Below are positions 25,662-34,469 of a stretch of DNA of 64,000 nucleotides, in pieces; positions within the stretch are counted from its first letter, which is position 1; every line of letters begins with the position of its first letter. Both the position numbers and the translations under genes were made by a program. Source of the stretch: Deltaproteobacteria bacterium (GTDB taxonomy: Bacteria > Desulfobacterota > GWC2-55-46); the NCBI GenBank assembly GCA_016177845.1, contig JACOUO010000003.1, forward strand, positions 273,367-337,366, given 5' to 3'. The notes beneath the pieces were generated by a model. That model did no database searches, was not told where the DNA came from, and saw nothing but the letters and a program-made list of their open reading frames with translations.

Positions 25662-26765
25662 ATGGAAGAGAAGGATTTTTATAAGATTCTCGGCGTTGAC
25701 AGGAATGCCACGGACGATGAAATAAAAAAGGCTTACAGAAAGCTCGCGCATGAGATGCATCCTGACAAGCACAGCGGAGACAAGGACAAGGAAGAGAAGT
25801 TCAAGCTGGTCAACGAGGCATACGAGACCTTGAAAGACCCTGAGAAGAGGGCGCAGTATGACCGTTTCGGCTATGTAGGCTCCGGCCCCGGTTTCAGGGA
25901 TGCGGGCGGCTATGGCGGCGGGGACTTTAATGACCTCTTTGGAGAGGTCTTCTCGGAATTTTTCGGAGGGCAGAGGAGAAGGCCCGGGCCTGAGCGCGGC
26001 GCTGACTTAAGATATGACCTCCAGATAGCATTTGAAGAGGCCGCATTCGGCACTGAAAAAACAATCAATATACCGCGCACAGTTGCCTGCGGCACCTGCA
26101 GCGGCATAGGGGCAAAGCCCGGCACATATCCGCAGACATGCAATACCTGCAGGGGCACAGGGCAGGTCAGGTTCCAGCAGGGATTCTTTGCCGTTTCAAG
26201 GCCGTGCTCCACATGTGGCGGAAAAGGCACGGTAATAAAAGACCCTTGCACAGAGTGCAGGGGCACAGGCCATATAAGGACTCAGAGCACTCTTACCGTA
26301 AAGATACCGGCAGGCGTTGATACGGGCTCAAGGCTTAGGCTTACAGGCGAAGGCGAATACGGCGAAAGGGGAGGCCCTCCGGGCGACCTTTACATAATAA
26401 TCTCAGTCACTCCGCACTCGATATTTAAAAGGGAGAATGACGACATAATCTGCGAAGTGCCGATAAGCTTCCCTCAGGCGGCGCTTGGAGCTGAAATAGA
26501 TGTGCCTACGCTCGAAGGCCCAGTAAAATTGAAGATACCCGCGGGCACTCAGTCAGGAAAAGTGTTCAGGATCAAGCACAAGGGCATAGCCTCCCTCCAT
26601 ACGGGGAGAAGGGGAGACGCCCTTGTCATCGTGAAGGTCGAAACCCCGACAAAGCTCAGCAGGAAGCAGAAGGAGCTTCTTGAGGAGTTCGCAAGCGTAA
26701 GCGCGGAGGACTCCACGCCGCTTAAAAAGAACTTCTTCTCAAAGGTTAAGGACATTTTTGAATGA
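25662..26765 (+). CDS. dnaJ: Chaperone DnaJ
   Basis: 367 residues: J domain with HPD at 33-35 (EMHPDKH), Gly/Phe-rich linker, four CxxCxGxG-type zinc motifs (CGTCSGIG, CNTCRGTG, CSTCGGKG, CTECRGTG) and the C-terminal substrate-binding domains. Stimulates DnaK ATPase. Stop overlaps the next gene start by ATGA, so the two are coupled. Confidence 0.97.
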   Translation: MEEKDFYKILGVDRNATDDEIKKAYRKLAHEMHPDKHSGDKDKEEKFKLVNEAYETLKDPEKRAQYDRFGYVGSGPGFRDAGGYGGGDFNDLFGEVFSEFFGGQRRRPGPERGADLRYDLQIAFEEAAFGTEKTINIPRTVACGTCSGIGAKPGTYPQTCNTCRGTGQVRFQQGFFAVSRPCSTCGGKGTVIKDPCTECRGTGHIRTQSTLTVKIPAGVDTGSRLRLTGEGEYGERGGPPGDLYIIISVTPHSIFKRENDDIICEVPISFPQAALGAEIDVPTLEGPVKLKIPAGTQSGKVFRIKHKGIASLHTGRRGDALVIVKVETPTKLSRKQKELLEEFASVSAEDSTPLKKNFFSKVKDIFE

Positions 26766-28333
26766 AATTAAAAGTAGCTATCCTCTGCCTTGCTTTTATC
26801 ATCTGCTCTGTTTTTCCGGTCGGGACAGCATCTTACGGCGCTGAAAGGGACCTGCCTTCGATATTTGAAGAACTCGATATCAAAGGGCCTGAAAAAAATA
26901 CGGTAGAAGAGCTTGAGCAATATATCCGTTCCCACGCATTCGGCGAATCTGTTGATGAGGCTCTCTTAAGGCTGGCAAGGATACACGCACAGGGCAAAGA
27001 TACAAACAAGGCAATAGACACTTACCAGAAACTCCTTGAGCAATTCCCTGACAGCAGGTTTAAATTTGACGCGCTCTATGAGCTTGGTACGCTCAGATAC
27101 AAGACAGGCAAGCTCAAGGATGCCAAATCCCTTGTAAGCGCGGTCTCTGCAAGCAGGGATGTCACCGTAGGGCTTAGGGCAAAGGCCGCAAGGCTTTTAA
27201 AAGAGATTGAGTCCGCTTCCAATGGGAGCATTTTAAATACTCCCGCAATAGGTGTGCTTCTCCCGTTAAAGGGGAATTATAATCAATTCGGGGAGGACGC
27301 GCTAAGCGGAGTGCTGCTTGCCGCTGATGTGTTCGGAGACAGGAACGGCAGTGTCGAGGTCATTGTAAAAAATGTCGGCGCCGACCCTTCAACGGTGGAG
27401 GGCACTGTAGCCGAATTATCCGCTAACAACAGAGTTGCCGGCATCGTTGGCCCGCTTTTAAGCTCCACTGCCTTTGAAACAGCAAGGCAGGCACAGAAAA
27501 AGGGCATCCCGGTAATCACGCTCTCGCAGAAAGACGGGCTGCCCGAAGTCGGCGATTATGTATTCAGGAATTTTTTAACGCCCCGGCAGCAGGCCTCAGG
27601 CCTTGCCGAGTATGCTGTAAAAAAACTTGGCAACAAAAGGATAGTCATGCTCTATCCCCAGAGCAATTACGGAATAGAGCTTGCGAAGCTATTTGAAAAA
27701 GAGGTCAAAAGATACGGCGGCGAGGTGGTAAAGCAGGTCCAATACGCGCAGGGCGCAACCGACTTCAGCGAAGAGATGAAGAGAGCCTTTGCTGTGCAGG
27801 TAAAGGAGCGCAAGGAAGGCAGAAAGAGGGTAAAAGAATTTACGCCTACGCTTAAGGCGGACGCTCTTTTTATCCCTGACTCATACGAGGCTGTAAACCT
27901 TATCACCCCGTACCTTGATTACTACGGCATCAAAGACATTCAGCTCCTTGGTTCAAATGGCTGGAACTCCCCAAAGCTTGTCGAGGCAGGCGCAAAGGGA
28001 GTCGAAGGCGCGATATTCGTTGACGGCTTCTATGCCGACAGCTCACGCGAAGGAACTGAGGAATTTACAGGAAGGTTCAAGCAGGTCTATGGCAGGGCTC
28101 CGGGCGTGCTTGAGGCGCAGGCCTATGACGCGGCACGGATACTTATACTGGCGGCAAACGGCGAGAACAATGAAATGCCTGACAGGCTGGCTGTAAAGAA
28201 TAAGCTCCACCAGATAAAGAACTTCAATGGGGCTTCGGGTAATCTGAGGTTTGACGGCAACGGAGAGGCAGTAAAAAACCTTTTCATATTGACCGTAAAA
28301 GACGGGCAGATTACGGAAGCGCCCAATAAATAA
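26762..28333 (+). CDS. Exported TPR plus periplasmic-binding-fold protein (LpoA-like)
   Basis: 523 residues. A signal peptide (about 1-26, ends near ASYG) precedes TPR-like repeats (residues about 40-150; [26 protein letters not shown]), then a type I periplasmic-binding fold ([49 protein letters not shown]). This arrangement resembles the penicillin-binding-protein activator LpoA and related branched-chain amino-acid-type binding proteins. Ligand unknown. Overlaps dnaJ by 4 nt. Confidence 0.85.
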   Translation: MKLKVAILCLAFIICSVFPVGTASYGAERDLPSIFEELDIKGPEKNTVEELEQYIRSHAFGESVDEALLRLARIHAQGKDTNKAIDTYQKLLEQFPDSRFKFDALYELGTLRYKTGKLKDAKSLVSAVSASRDVTVGLRAKAARLLKEIESASNGSILNTPAIGVLLPLKGNYNQFGEDALSGVLLAADVFGDRNGSVEVIVKNVGADPSTVEGTVAELSANNRVAGIVGPLLSSTAFETARQAQKKGIPVITLSQKDGLPEVGDYVFRNFLTPRQQASGLAEYAVKKLGNKRIVMLYPQSNYGIELAKLFEKEVKRYGGEVVKQVQYAQGATDFSEEMKRAFAVQVKERKEGRKRVKEFTPTLKADALFIPDSYEAVNLITPYLDYYGIKDIQLLGSNGWNSPKLVEAGAKGVEGAIFVDGFYADSSREGTEEFTGRFKQVYGRAPGVLEAQAYDAARILILAANGENNEMPDRLAVKNKLHQIKNFNGASGNLRFDGNGEAVKNLFILTVKDGQITEAPNK

Positions 28334-28352
28334 ATTTTCCAAGAGAGGTAGT

Positions 28353-28826
28353 ATGGGTCTGACTCACATAGACGAAGGCGGCAAGGCCAGGATGGTTGAT
28401 GTAACTGAAAAGGCTGTTACGGAGAGGGTTGCCGTAGCCAAGGGAAGCGTCATAATGAAGAGAGAGACGCTTGACCTCATACTTGCCAATGAAGTGAAGA
28501 AGGGCGATGTGCTTGGGGTCGCAAGGGTTGCAGGAATCATGGCAGGAAAAAAGACAGCCGAGTTAATCCCGCTTTGCCATCCGATAAACGTTTCCAGCAT
28601 CTCCGTTGATTTTGAGACAAATAAGGAGCTTCCCGGAATAGATATAACCGCGACCGCTAAAATAGCCTCCCAGACAGGCGTTGAGATGGAGGCGCTTACC
28701 GCTGTATCGGTTGCGGCGCTTACCATTTATGATATGTGCAAGGCCGCTGATAAGGCGATGACGCTTACCAATATCAGGCTTGTCAAGAAAACAGGCGGGA
28801 AAAGCGGCACCTTCACCAGGGAATAG
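28353..28826 (+). CDS. moaC: Cyclic pyranopterin monophosphate synthase MoaC
   Basis: 157 residues, full length. [16 protein letters not shown] and [10 protein letters not shown] with the [23 protein letters not shown] region are family signatures. Converts the MoaA product to cPMP in molybdenum cofactor synthesis. AAGAGAGGTAGT ribosome site upstream. No other mo genes nearby. Confidence 0.96.
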   Translation: MGLTHIDEGGKARMVDVTEKAVTERVAVAKGSVIMKRETLDLILANEVKKGDVLGVARVAGIMAGKKTAELIPLCHPINVSSISVDFETNKELPGIDITATAKIASQTGVEMEALTAVSVAALTIYDMCKAADKAMTLTNIRLVKKTGGKSGTFTRE

Positions 28827-28880
28827 CTGTTTAAATTTATTATTTACACAAACAATATTTTTCGGTTATACTCTTGGATT

Positions 28881-29249
28881 ATGGATAAAGAGAAGCTCGA
28901 GTATTTTCGGTCGATACTGAACGGTAAGCTTGAAGAGCTGTTAAGCGGCGCTGAAAGAGCTGTTTCGGGAATGAGTGAGGAGAAGGAAGAGAACTATCCT
29001 GATCCGACTGACAGGGCGACACACGAGACCGACAGGAACTTCCTTCTAAGGGTTAAGGACAGGGAGCGCAAGCTCATCACAAAGATCAATGAGGCCCTTA
29101 AAAGGATAGATGACGGTTCGTTCGGTATCTGTGAGTTGTGCGGTGAGTACATTTCCGAAAAAAGGCTTGAGGTGAGGCCTGTAACAACCTGCTGCATTGA
29201 ATGCAAGAAAGAAGAAGAAGAGCAGGAAAAGGCCAAGGTTCACAAATAG
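28881..29249 (+). CDS. DksA/TraR C4-type zinc finger protein
   Basis: 122 residues: a helical coiled coil with an acidic DxxDxA-like turn (DPTDRATHETD), then a four-Cys zinc finger (CELCGEY and CCIEC). DksA proteins bind the RNA polymerase secondary channel and help the ppGpp response; this one belongs to the shorter DksA/YbiI/RsmA-like group. Transcribed from a stretch 54 nt after moaC. Confidence 0.88.
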   Translation: MDKEKLEYFRSILNGKLEELLSGAERAVSGMSEEKEENYPDPTDRATHETDRNFLLRVKDRERKLITKINEALKRIDDGSFGICELCGEYISEKRLEVRPVTTCCIECKKEEEEQEKAKVHK

Positions 29250-29348
29250 CAGCTTCGAACTTATTCAGGACTTAAAGCGCATTCCGTGATGTCAACACAT
29301 CGAAGGAGTTGTCTTCCTATTTTTATTTAAATATCCAAGAAGGTAAAT

Positions 29349-30347
29349 ATGCCTGAACTAAGGAAAGACCCAATAGTAGGAAGATGGGTTATAATATCAA
29401 CAGAGCGCGGCAAACGGCCTTCAGAGTTCGAATTTTCCCAGCCTTCCGTCAAGGTAGGCTTTTGTCCTTTTTGTCCCGGCAACGAACCTAAAACCCCCCC
29501 TGAAATACTTGCCTACCGTAAAAACGGCGGCGGCCCCAATTCATCAGGCTGGCATATAAGAGTTGTGCCCAATAAATACCCTGCTCTCAAGGTGGAAGGG
29601 GAGCTTAACAGGGAAGGGGACGGCGTTTATGACAAGATGAACGGCGTTGGCGCGCATGAGGTCATAATAGAATCTCCTGACCACAGGGACACCCTTGCCA
29701 CTATCAGTCCGAGGCAGCTTGAGGAAGTCCTCTGGGCTTACAGGGACAGGATAATAGACCTTAAGAGGGACCAGAGGCTTCGCTACATACTTATTTTTAA
29801 AAACCACGGAGAGGCCGCAGGCGCCTCCCTTGAGCATTCCCACTCGCAGCTTATAGCGCTTCCCATCATCCCCAAAAGGGTGGCTGAGGAGCTTGACGGA
29901 GCCCTTGAATATTACAATTTCAAGGAGAGATGCGTATTCTGTGATATAATACGGCAGGAAATAATGCAGGGCGTCAGGGTGGTAGCGGAAAACCGTGATT
30001 TCATAGCGGTATCTCCGTATGCCCCTAAATCGCCTTTTGAACTGTGGATACTTCCGAAGGTCCACGAATCCAATTTTGAGAATTGCCAGAAGCACCATTA
30101 CGAAAACCTCTCGATAATCTTCTCCGATGTGCTCAAGAGGATGGACAAGGTCTTAAACTATCCTCCGTACAATTTCATACTCCATGCGGCTCCTCTGAAA
30201 GACGGTGCAACGCAGTATTATCACTGGCATTTTGAGATAATACCAAAACTGACCAAAGTGGCCGGTTTTGAATGGGGCTCGGGCTTCTACATCAATCCGA
30301 CGCCTCCTGAAGAGGCTGCCAAATTCTTAAGGGATGCCAAGGTGTAG
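29349..30347 (+). CDS. galT: Galactose-1-phosphate uridylyltransferase family protein
   Basis: 332 residues, typical of the family. Two zinc-binding pairs (CPFCPGNE and CVFCDII) and the active-site run LEHSHSQLIALP (HxH with the nucleophilic His) are present; YHWHFEIIPKL lies near the end. Transfers UMP between UDP-glucose and galactose-1-P, or a related nucleotidyl transfer. No other gal genes nearby. Confidence 0.9.
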   Translation: MPELRKDPIVGRWVIISTERGKRPSEFEFSQPSVKVGFCPFCPGNEPKTPPEILAYRKNGGGPNSSGWHIRVVPNKYPALKVEGELNREGDGVYDKMNGVGAHEVIIESPDHRDTLATISPRQLEEVLWAYRDRIIDLKRDQRLRYILIFKNHGEAAGASLEHSHSQLIALPIIPKRVAEELDGALEYYNFKERCVFCDIIRQEIMQGVRVVAENRDFIAVSPYAPKSPFELWILPKVHESNFENCQKHHYENLSIIFSDVLKRMDKVLNYPPYNFILHAAPLKDGATQYYHWHFEIIPKLTKVAGFEWGSGFYINPTPPEEAAKFLRDAKV

Positions 30348-30385
30348 GCACCAGTTTCCTTGCCGTTCCCGGCTGTTTCGGGCAG

Positions 30386-30416
30386 CAAAACTCCGCTCCA
30401 CCGTTTCGGAGTTTTG
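30386..30416 (+). terminator. Stem-loop between galT and the sensor kinase
   Basis: CAAAACTCCG (30386-30395) pairs perfectly with CGGAGTTTTG (30407-30416), 11-nt loop. It ends 2 nt before the kinase ATG. It may terminate galT transcripts or control translation of the kinase; the T run after it is short. Confidence 0.55.
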
Positions 30417-30418
30417 TC

Positions 30419-31675
30419 ATGGAATATGATATAATAGAAAAAGTGGTGGAATTGGCGGTGGCCGAGCATGAGCTTGAAGGCAAGCTTGTGAAGGCTGCTG
30501 AACTTATCGCCTATTCCTTTGGTTTTGACCGCTGTGAGTTCTACTTGTGGGATGAGGGGAAACAGGTCTTTACGCTCAAGGCTCATTTCGGCGGGGATTC
30601 AAACCATAAGATATATGCGCAGGACGAAGGGATTCCCGGGGCTGTAAAGGCGCAAAAGGGCGTATTTGAGGCGCAAAGCCTCGATGAGCTTGAGGAAAAA
30701 GGCGTTACGGACAGGGACATGGAGGGTTTCAGGAGCGTTTACGCCCTTCCGCTCCATGACAGGCACAACTTCTACGGGATTTTATCCCTGAAGTCTAGAA
30801 AACGCCTTGCACTTTCAATAAAACGAAGGCACATAATTCGTATAGTCGCCCTTGAGCTTTCATGGGCCATCAGGTACGATGAGCTTATAAGGAACCACCA
30901 GAAGATTCACAGCGACCTTGCCGAAATACAGAAAAAGTTCGCTAATGCCGAAAAGCTTCTTGCCTTGGGCGATATGGCGGCAACATTGGCCCATGAGATA
31001 AGAAATCCGCTGATAAGCATAGGCGGATTCGCGGGAAGGCTGAAAAAACAGCTTGGGCCTGACACAAAAGGGGCTCTGTATTTAGACAGAATTAATATCG
31101 AAGTCTCAAGACTCCAGAAGATAATGGACGGCATTACCGGGTTCCTTAAGGACAGCGCGCTGGAACTCAGGTCTAACGATATCAACGAAGTAATAGAAGA
31201 GTGTTTAAAGATTTTCAACCCTGATTTCCGTTCATACGGGATAAGGGTGATAAAGGATTTTCATAAAGGGCCGCTCCACATAATGGCTGACAGGGAGCAG
31301 CTTAAGATTGCTTTTGACAATCTGATTGCCAATGCGGTACAGTCCATGGAAAAAAACGGCGGTTCGCTTATCATAGCTACCGCGCTTTCCGGGGACCTGG
31401 TAACAATAAGCATAGCTGACAACGGCGGCGGCATTGACCCGAGATATCTCGGGTATATCTTCAATCCGTTCTTTACTACTAAAGAGCACGGCACCGGGCT
31501 TGGGCTGCCGATAACGAATTCCATAGTGAACAGGCACAAAGGCGTCATAGAAGTGGAAAACAACGCCGGTGTCGGAGTGACATTTACAGTCAAGCTGCCG
31601 AGGGCGGAGGCAAAATTGCCGGTTGTCCTTTTGACGGATAAAATTGCTGAAAGCGGGCCGGGGAAATTCAGGTAA
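30419..31675 (+). CDS. Soluble sensor histidine kinase with GAF-like domain
   Basis: 418 residues. GAF-like domain (about 15-165; ELIAYSFGFDRCEFYLWDEG, FRSVYALPLHDRHNFYGILSLKS), HisKA with LAHEIRNP (His192), then HATPase with N-box DNLIANAVQSM, G1 IADNGGGI and GTGLGLPI. No membrane segment, so it senses something in the cytoplasm. No Shine-Dalgarno before ATG 30419; a stem-loop stands there instead. The single-domain response regulator follows by 39 nt, the likely partner. Confidence 0.9.
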   Translation: MEYDIIEKVVELAVAEHELEGKLVKAAELIAYSFGFDRCEFYLWDEGKQVFTLKAHFGGDSNHKIYAQDEGIPGAVKAQKGVFEAQSLDELEEKGVTDRDMEGFRSVYALPLHDRHNFYGILSLKSRKRLALSIKRRHIIRIVALELSWAIRYDELIRNHQKIHSDLAEIQKKFANAEKLLALGDMAATLAHEIRNPLISIGGFAGRLKKQLGPDTKGALYLDRINIEVSRLQKIMDGITGFLKDSALELRSNDINEVIEECLKIFNPDFRSYGIRVIKDFHKGPLHIMADREQLKIAFDNLIANAVQSMEKNGGSLIIATALSGDLVTISIADNGGGIDPRYLGYIFNPFFTTKEHGTGLGLPITNSIVNRHKGVIEVENNAGVGVTFTVKLPRAEAKLPVVLLTDKIAESGPGKFR

Positions 31676-31714
31676 CCCGGTCAGCTTGGATTGTTATCGC
31701 ATTAGGGGTCTAAA

Positions 31715-32077
31715 ATGAAAAAGAGGATTCTTGTTGTCGATGATGAGGAAGGTCTCAGGCTTCTTTACAAAGAAGAGCTTGAAGACGAGGGATGGGAAGT
31801 AGAGCTTGCGGCCTCAGGCGAGGAATCGCTTGAAAAGCTTGAGAGCGATTCTATTGATCTCGTACTCCTCGATATCAAGATGCCGGGCATGGACGGAGTT
31901 GAGGTGCTCAGGCGGGTAAAGGAGAGATGGAAGGACCTGCCCGTAATCCTTTGCACGGCGTACCCGCACTATAAGCACGACTTCGGCACATGGGCGTCTG
32001 ACGCTTATGTAATTAAGTCGTCAGACTTAACGGAGCTTAAACAAACCATCAGGGACATACTCGGAAAAAAAGAATAA
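31715..32077 (+). CDS. Single-domain response regulator
   Basis: 120 residues, receiver only. ILVVDDEEGLR (acidic pocket), Asp53 in VLLDIKMPGMDG, and the Thr in LCTAY and Lys in VIKSSD are all present. No output domain, so it acts by contact with another protein, perhaps in a relay with the kinase gene immediately upstream. Confidence 0.92.
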   Translation: MKKRILVVDDEEGLRLLYKEELEDEGWEVELAASGEESLEKLESDSIDLVLLDIKMPGMDGVEVLRRVKERWKDLPVILCTAYPHYKHDFGTWASDAYVIKSSDLTELKQTIRDILGKKE

Positions 32078-32081
32078 CCCC

Positions 32082-32969
32082 ATGATACTAATCACCGGCG
32101 GGACAGGTTTTGTCGGGACGAATCTTATCGGCAGATTATTGAAAGATTCCCAACGCGTACGCTGTCTGGTAAGGAATCCCGGTAAGGCTGAGCGGCTCAA
32201 GGAAAAAGGAGTCGAGCTCATCCGCGGCGATGTAACAAACCCCTCCTCAGTTCTCGAAGCGATTACCCCGGAAATAGATACCGTAATACATCTTGTAGGC
32301 ATCCTCGCGGAGCCAAAAGGCCAGACCTTCAGGTCTATCCATGTGGAAGGCACGCGCAGTGTAATAGAGGCGTGCAAGGCAAAGGGAGTAAAACGCTATC
32401 TCCACATCAGCGCCCTTGGCACGCGAAAGAACGCAAGGAGCGAGTATCACAAGACCAAATGGGAGGCTGAAGAGCTTATCAGGGCGTCAGGCCTTGAATA
32501 TACCATTTTCAGGCCGTCGGTAATGTTCGGCAAGGAAGATAACTTTACAAATATGTTCGCAAGGATTATCAGGCTTTCTCCCGTAATATTTATACCCGGT
32601 AATGGAAAGAACAGGATGCAGCCTGTCCATGTCATGGATGTAGCTGAGGCGATGGCGCTGTCCATCAACAGGGCTGAGGCGAAAAACAGGACATTTGAAG
32701 TGGCAGGGCCTGATATTTATACCTTTGATGAGATTATGGATAAGATCTGCGAAGCGCTTGGAAAAAAAAGGGCGAAGGTTTGCATCCCCATGCCTTTGAT
32801 GCGTATCGGGGCAATGCTGGCAGAGTCAGTCCTTCCGACCCCGCCTATTACAAGAGACCAGCTTCTTATGCTGGAGGAGGATAATATCACCTCTGATAAT
32901 GCCCTTGTAAAAGTGTTCGGCATGAAGCCCAAGGGCTTTGTGGAAGGCATGAAGACATACCTTAAGTAA
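32082..32969 (+). CDS. NAD(P)-binding SDR protein, NDUFA9/complex I-associated type
   Basis: 295 residues, Rossmann start ILITGGTGFVGTNLI (GxxGxxG), then LVRNPGKAERL and GDVTNPSSVLEAI, and EYHKTKWEAEELI holding the YxxxK pair (Tyr-x3-Lys). It matches the atypical SDR subfamily of which NDUFA9 is a member; such proteins may be reductases or assembly factors. Start codon 4 nt after the response regulator stop. Confidence 0.85.
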   Translation: MILITGGTGFVGTNLIGRLLKDSQRVRCLVRNPGKAERLKEKGVELIRGDVTNPSSVLEAITPEIDTVIHLVGILAEPKGQTFRSIHVEGTRSVIEACKAKGVKRYLHISALGTRKNARSEYHKTKWEAEELIRASGLEYTIFRPSVMFGKEDNFTNMFARIIRLSPVIFIPGNGKNRMQPVHVMDVAEAMALSINRAEAKNRTFEVAGPDIYTFDEIMDKICEALGKKRAKVCIPMPLMRIGAMLAESVLPTPPITRDQLLMLEEDNITSDNALVKVFGMKPKGFVEGMKTYLK

Positions 32970-33066
32970 CTTTCCTGAAATAATCCTGCCGATTTCAATA
33001 AATCGCTTGCGATAGCCTCGGTTTTTTGGTAAAAATTTCTATTAAGTTTCAGTCCTGACAATTTAA

Positions 33067-33142
33067 GGGGGGTTAGCTCAGATGGGAGAGCGGCTGGTTC
33101 GCAATCAGCAGGCCACCGGTTCGATCCCGGTACCCTCCACCA
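33067..33142 (+). tRNA. tRNA-Ala (anticodon CGC), encoded CCA
   Basis: 76 nt fold cleanly: acceptor GGGGGGT with ACCCTCC (one G-T pair), D stem GCTC/GAGC, anticodon stem GCTGG/TCAGC, loop TTCGCAA with anticodon CGC at 33100-33102, T arm ACCGG-TTCGATC-CCGGT, then A-CCA. An integrative element has inserted at its 3' end, but the gene is restored by the attachment repeat. Confidence 0.95.
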
Positions 33143-33152
33143 GAAAAATCAA
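33098..33152 (+). repeat. attL: left 55-bp attachment repeat within tRNA-Ala 3' half
   Basis: Identical to 38331-38385. Begins TTCGCAATCAGCAGG in the anticodon loop and runs to GAAAAATCAA just beyond CCA. Confidence 0.92.
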
Positions 33153-33184
33153 AGGGTTACGGCGTCAGTCGTAGCCCTTTTTCA
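33151..33184. terminator. Terminator supplied by the element for the tRNA
   Basis: AAAGGGTTACG (33151-33161) pairs with CGTAGCCCTTT (33170-33180), one G-T pair, then TTC. It overlaps the end of the integrase gene, so it can also end int transcripts. Confidence 0.65.
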
Positions 33185-34260
33185 TTGGACTGTGCTAAAA
33201 TTGTGCTAATCCTGTCCAAGATCTCGACTCCATCCCTCAAGCTTTCAGGATAATGGTGGGCATACCGCTGAGTCATCCTGATATCCTTGTGGCCCAAAAG
33301 CTTTCCAATCTTATAGAAGTCTATTCCAGCTTGAGCAAGGCGAGTAGCAAAGGTATGTCTGAGGTCGTGGAACCTGAAATCCTCAATCTTAGCTCGTTTT
33401 AAGGCCTTGTAGAAAGCCCTTAGAAGATTACAGGCTAATATCTTGTTCCCGGCCTCATTGATGAAGACATAATTATTATTTATGCTCCTAACCTTTGCTT
33501 TAGACTTCAGAAGCTCCAAAGCCCGCTGATTCAAGGGTATGGTTCTTTTCTCGCCGTTCTTAGACCGAACAACAGTAGCGGTTTTTCTGAACAGGTCAAC
33601 ATGAGGACATTCAAGGGATAGTATTTCATCTTGCCTCATACCAGTGTTGAGGGCGAAGATAACGACCTCTTGTAACCAATACCTTGGCTCAGTCTTGTTC
33701 TCTTCGATTGTAGGATAAAGAACGCAATTATCTATAAGCGTCTTTTCCTCTTCGAAGGTGAGCCATCTATCCCTTGCGTTTCTTACCTTTTCAGGACTAA
33801 CCCTATCAACAGGATTTTCCTTGACCCATTCCCATTCCCGCATGGCGAGATTGAAAGCATGACGTAAAAGGCCTCTACGGGAATTTATTGAAGAAGCTGA
33901 AAGCCCTCTGTTCCTGCAAGTTGTTTTGTATTCAGAGATAAGGCGAGGAGTTATTTCTTTCAAAGGCGTATTACCGAAAAATTCCTCCATCTCCTTTACG
34001 ATTATCCTGTCAGACCTAACCGTATTTGGTCGCTTGTTTGGGACAGAGTGTTCATTTATATACTTCTCCAATAACTCGCCAACGGTCTTTTCTTCGCCTT
34101 CAAGCTTTTCAAACCACTTGCCCTCCGTGATTTGAGTTAGAACCTTTGCATGGATCTTTTCCGCAAGCTTCTTATCAGTTGCCCCTGTGGATTGCCTTAT
34201 CTGCTTGCCGTTATAGCTAAATCTCATCCACCAGACCTGGTCTCTCTTAAAAAGTCCCAT
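33157..34260 (-). CDS. Tyrosine-recombinase integrase
   Basis: 367 residues: an arm-binding SAM-like N-terminus (RQSTGATDKKLAEKIHAKVL), core-binding domain, and catalytic domain. Catalytic residues are all visible: Arg in NTGMRQDEI, His-x2-Arg in FHDLRHTFATRL, His in LLGHKDIRM and the nucleophilic Tyr in TQRYAHHY. Sits next to attL, as expected. ATG at 34260 with GGAGG upstream; its ATG overlaps the stop of the HTH gene by 1 nt. Integrates the 5.2 kb element into tRNA-Ala. Confidence 0.96.
   Translation of the reverse strand: MGLFKRDQVWWMRFSYNGKQIRQSTGATDKKLAEKIHAKVLTQITEGKWFEKLEGEEKTVGELLEKYINEHSVPNKRPNTVRSDRIIVKEMEEFFGNTPLKEITPRLISEYKTTCRNRGLSASSINSRRGLLRHAFNLAMREWEWVKENPVDRVSPEKVRNARDRWLTFEEEKTLIDNCVLYPTIEENKTEPRYWLQEVVIFALNTGMRQDEILSLECPHVDLFRKTATVVRSKNGEKRTIPLNQRALELLKSKAKVRSINNNYVFINEAGNKILACNLLRAFYKALKRAKIEDFRFHDLRHTFATRLAQAGIDFYKIGKLLGHKDIRMTQRYAHHYPESLRDGVEILDRISTILAQSNEKGLRLTP
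33189..33209 (+). repeat. Left arm-type repeat (tandem TGTGCTAA)
   Basis: ACTGTGCTAAAA followed by TTGTGCTAA; the 21 bp recur in the same orientation at 38181-38201 near the right end. Two TGTGCTAA units about one helical turn apart fit integrase arm-type sites (inference). The left copy lies in the 3' end of int. Confidence 0.6.
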
Positions 34261-34469
34261 TAATCCTCCTTCCTGAGACCTTGACTTAGGCTGGTTTCCC
34301 GTTTGGATGGATTATACCTCTTGCCCTTTGCCTGTTCAATAGCTCTCTTGACTATCAGATGCCCGTTAAGCTTGTAAAAAGGAATAGTGTCGTAATGCAC
34401 CCATGAATAAAGGGTAGATTCTTTTACTTTTAAGAAGTCAGAAAGTTCTTTTATGGTAATCAGCTTCAT
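34260..34469 (-). CDS. Excisionase-like MerR-type HTH protein
   Basis: 69 residues, ITIKELSDFLKVKESTLYSWV then IPFYKLNGHLIV, the typical HTH_17/excisionase shape of recombination-directionality factors. Overlaps rep upstream (4 nt) and int downstream (1 nt), so all three are translated from one message. Confidence 0.85.
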   Translation of the reverse strand: MKLITIKELSDFLKVKESTLYSWVHYDTIPFYKLNGHLIVKRAIEQAKGKRYNPSKRETSLSQGLRKED

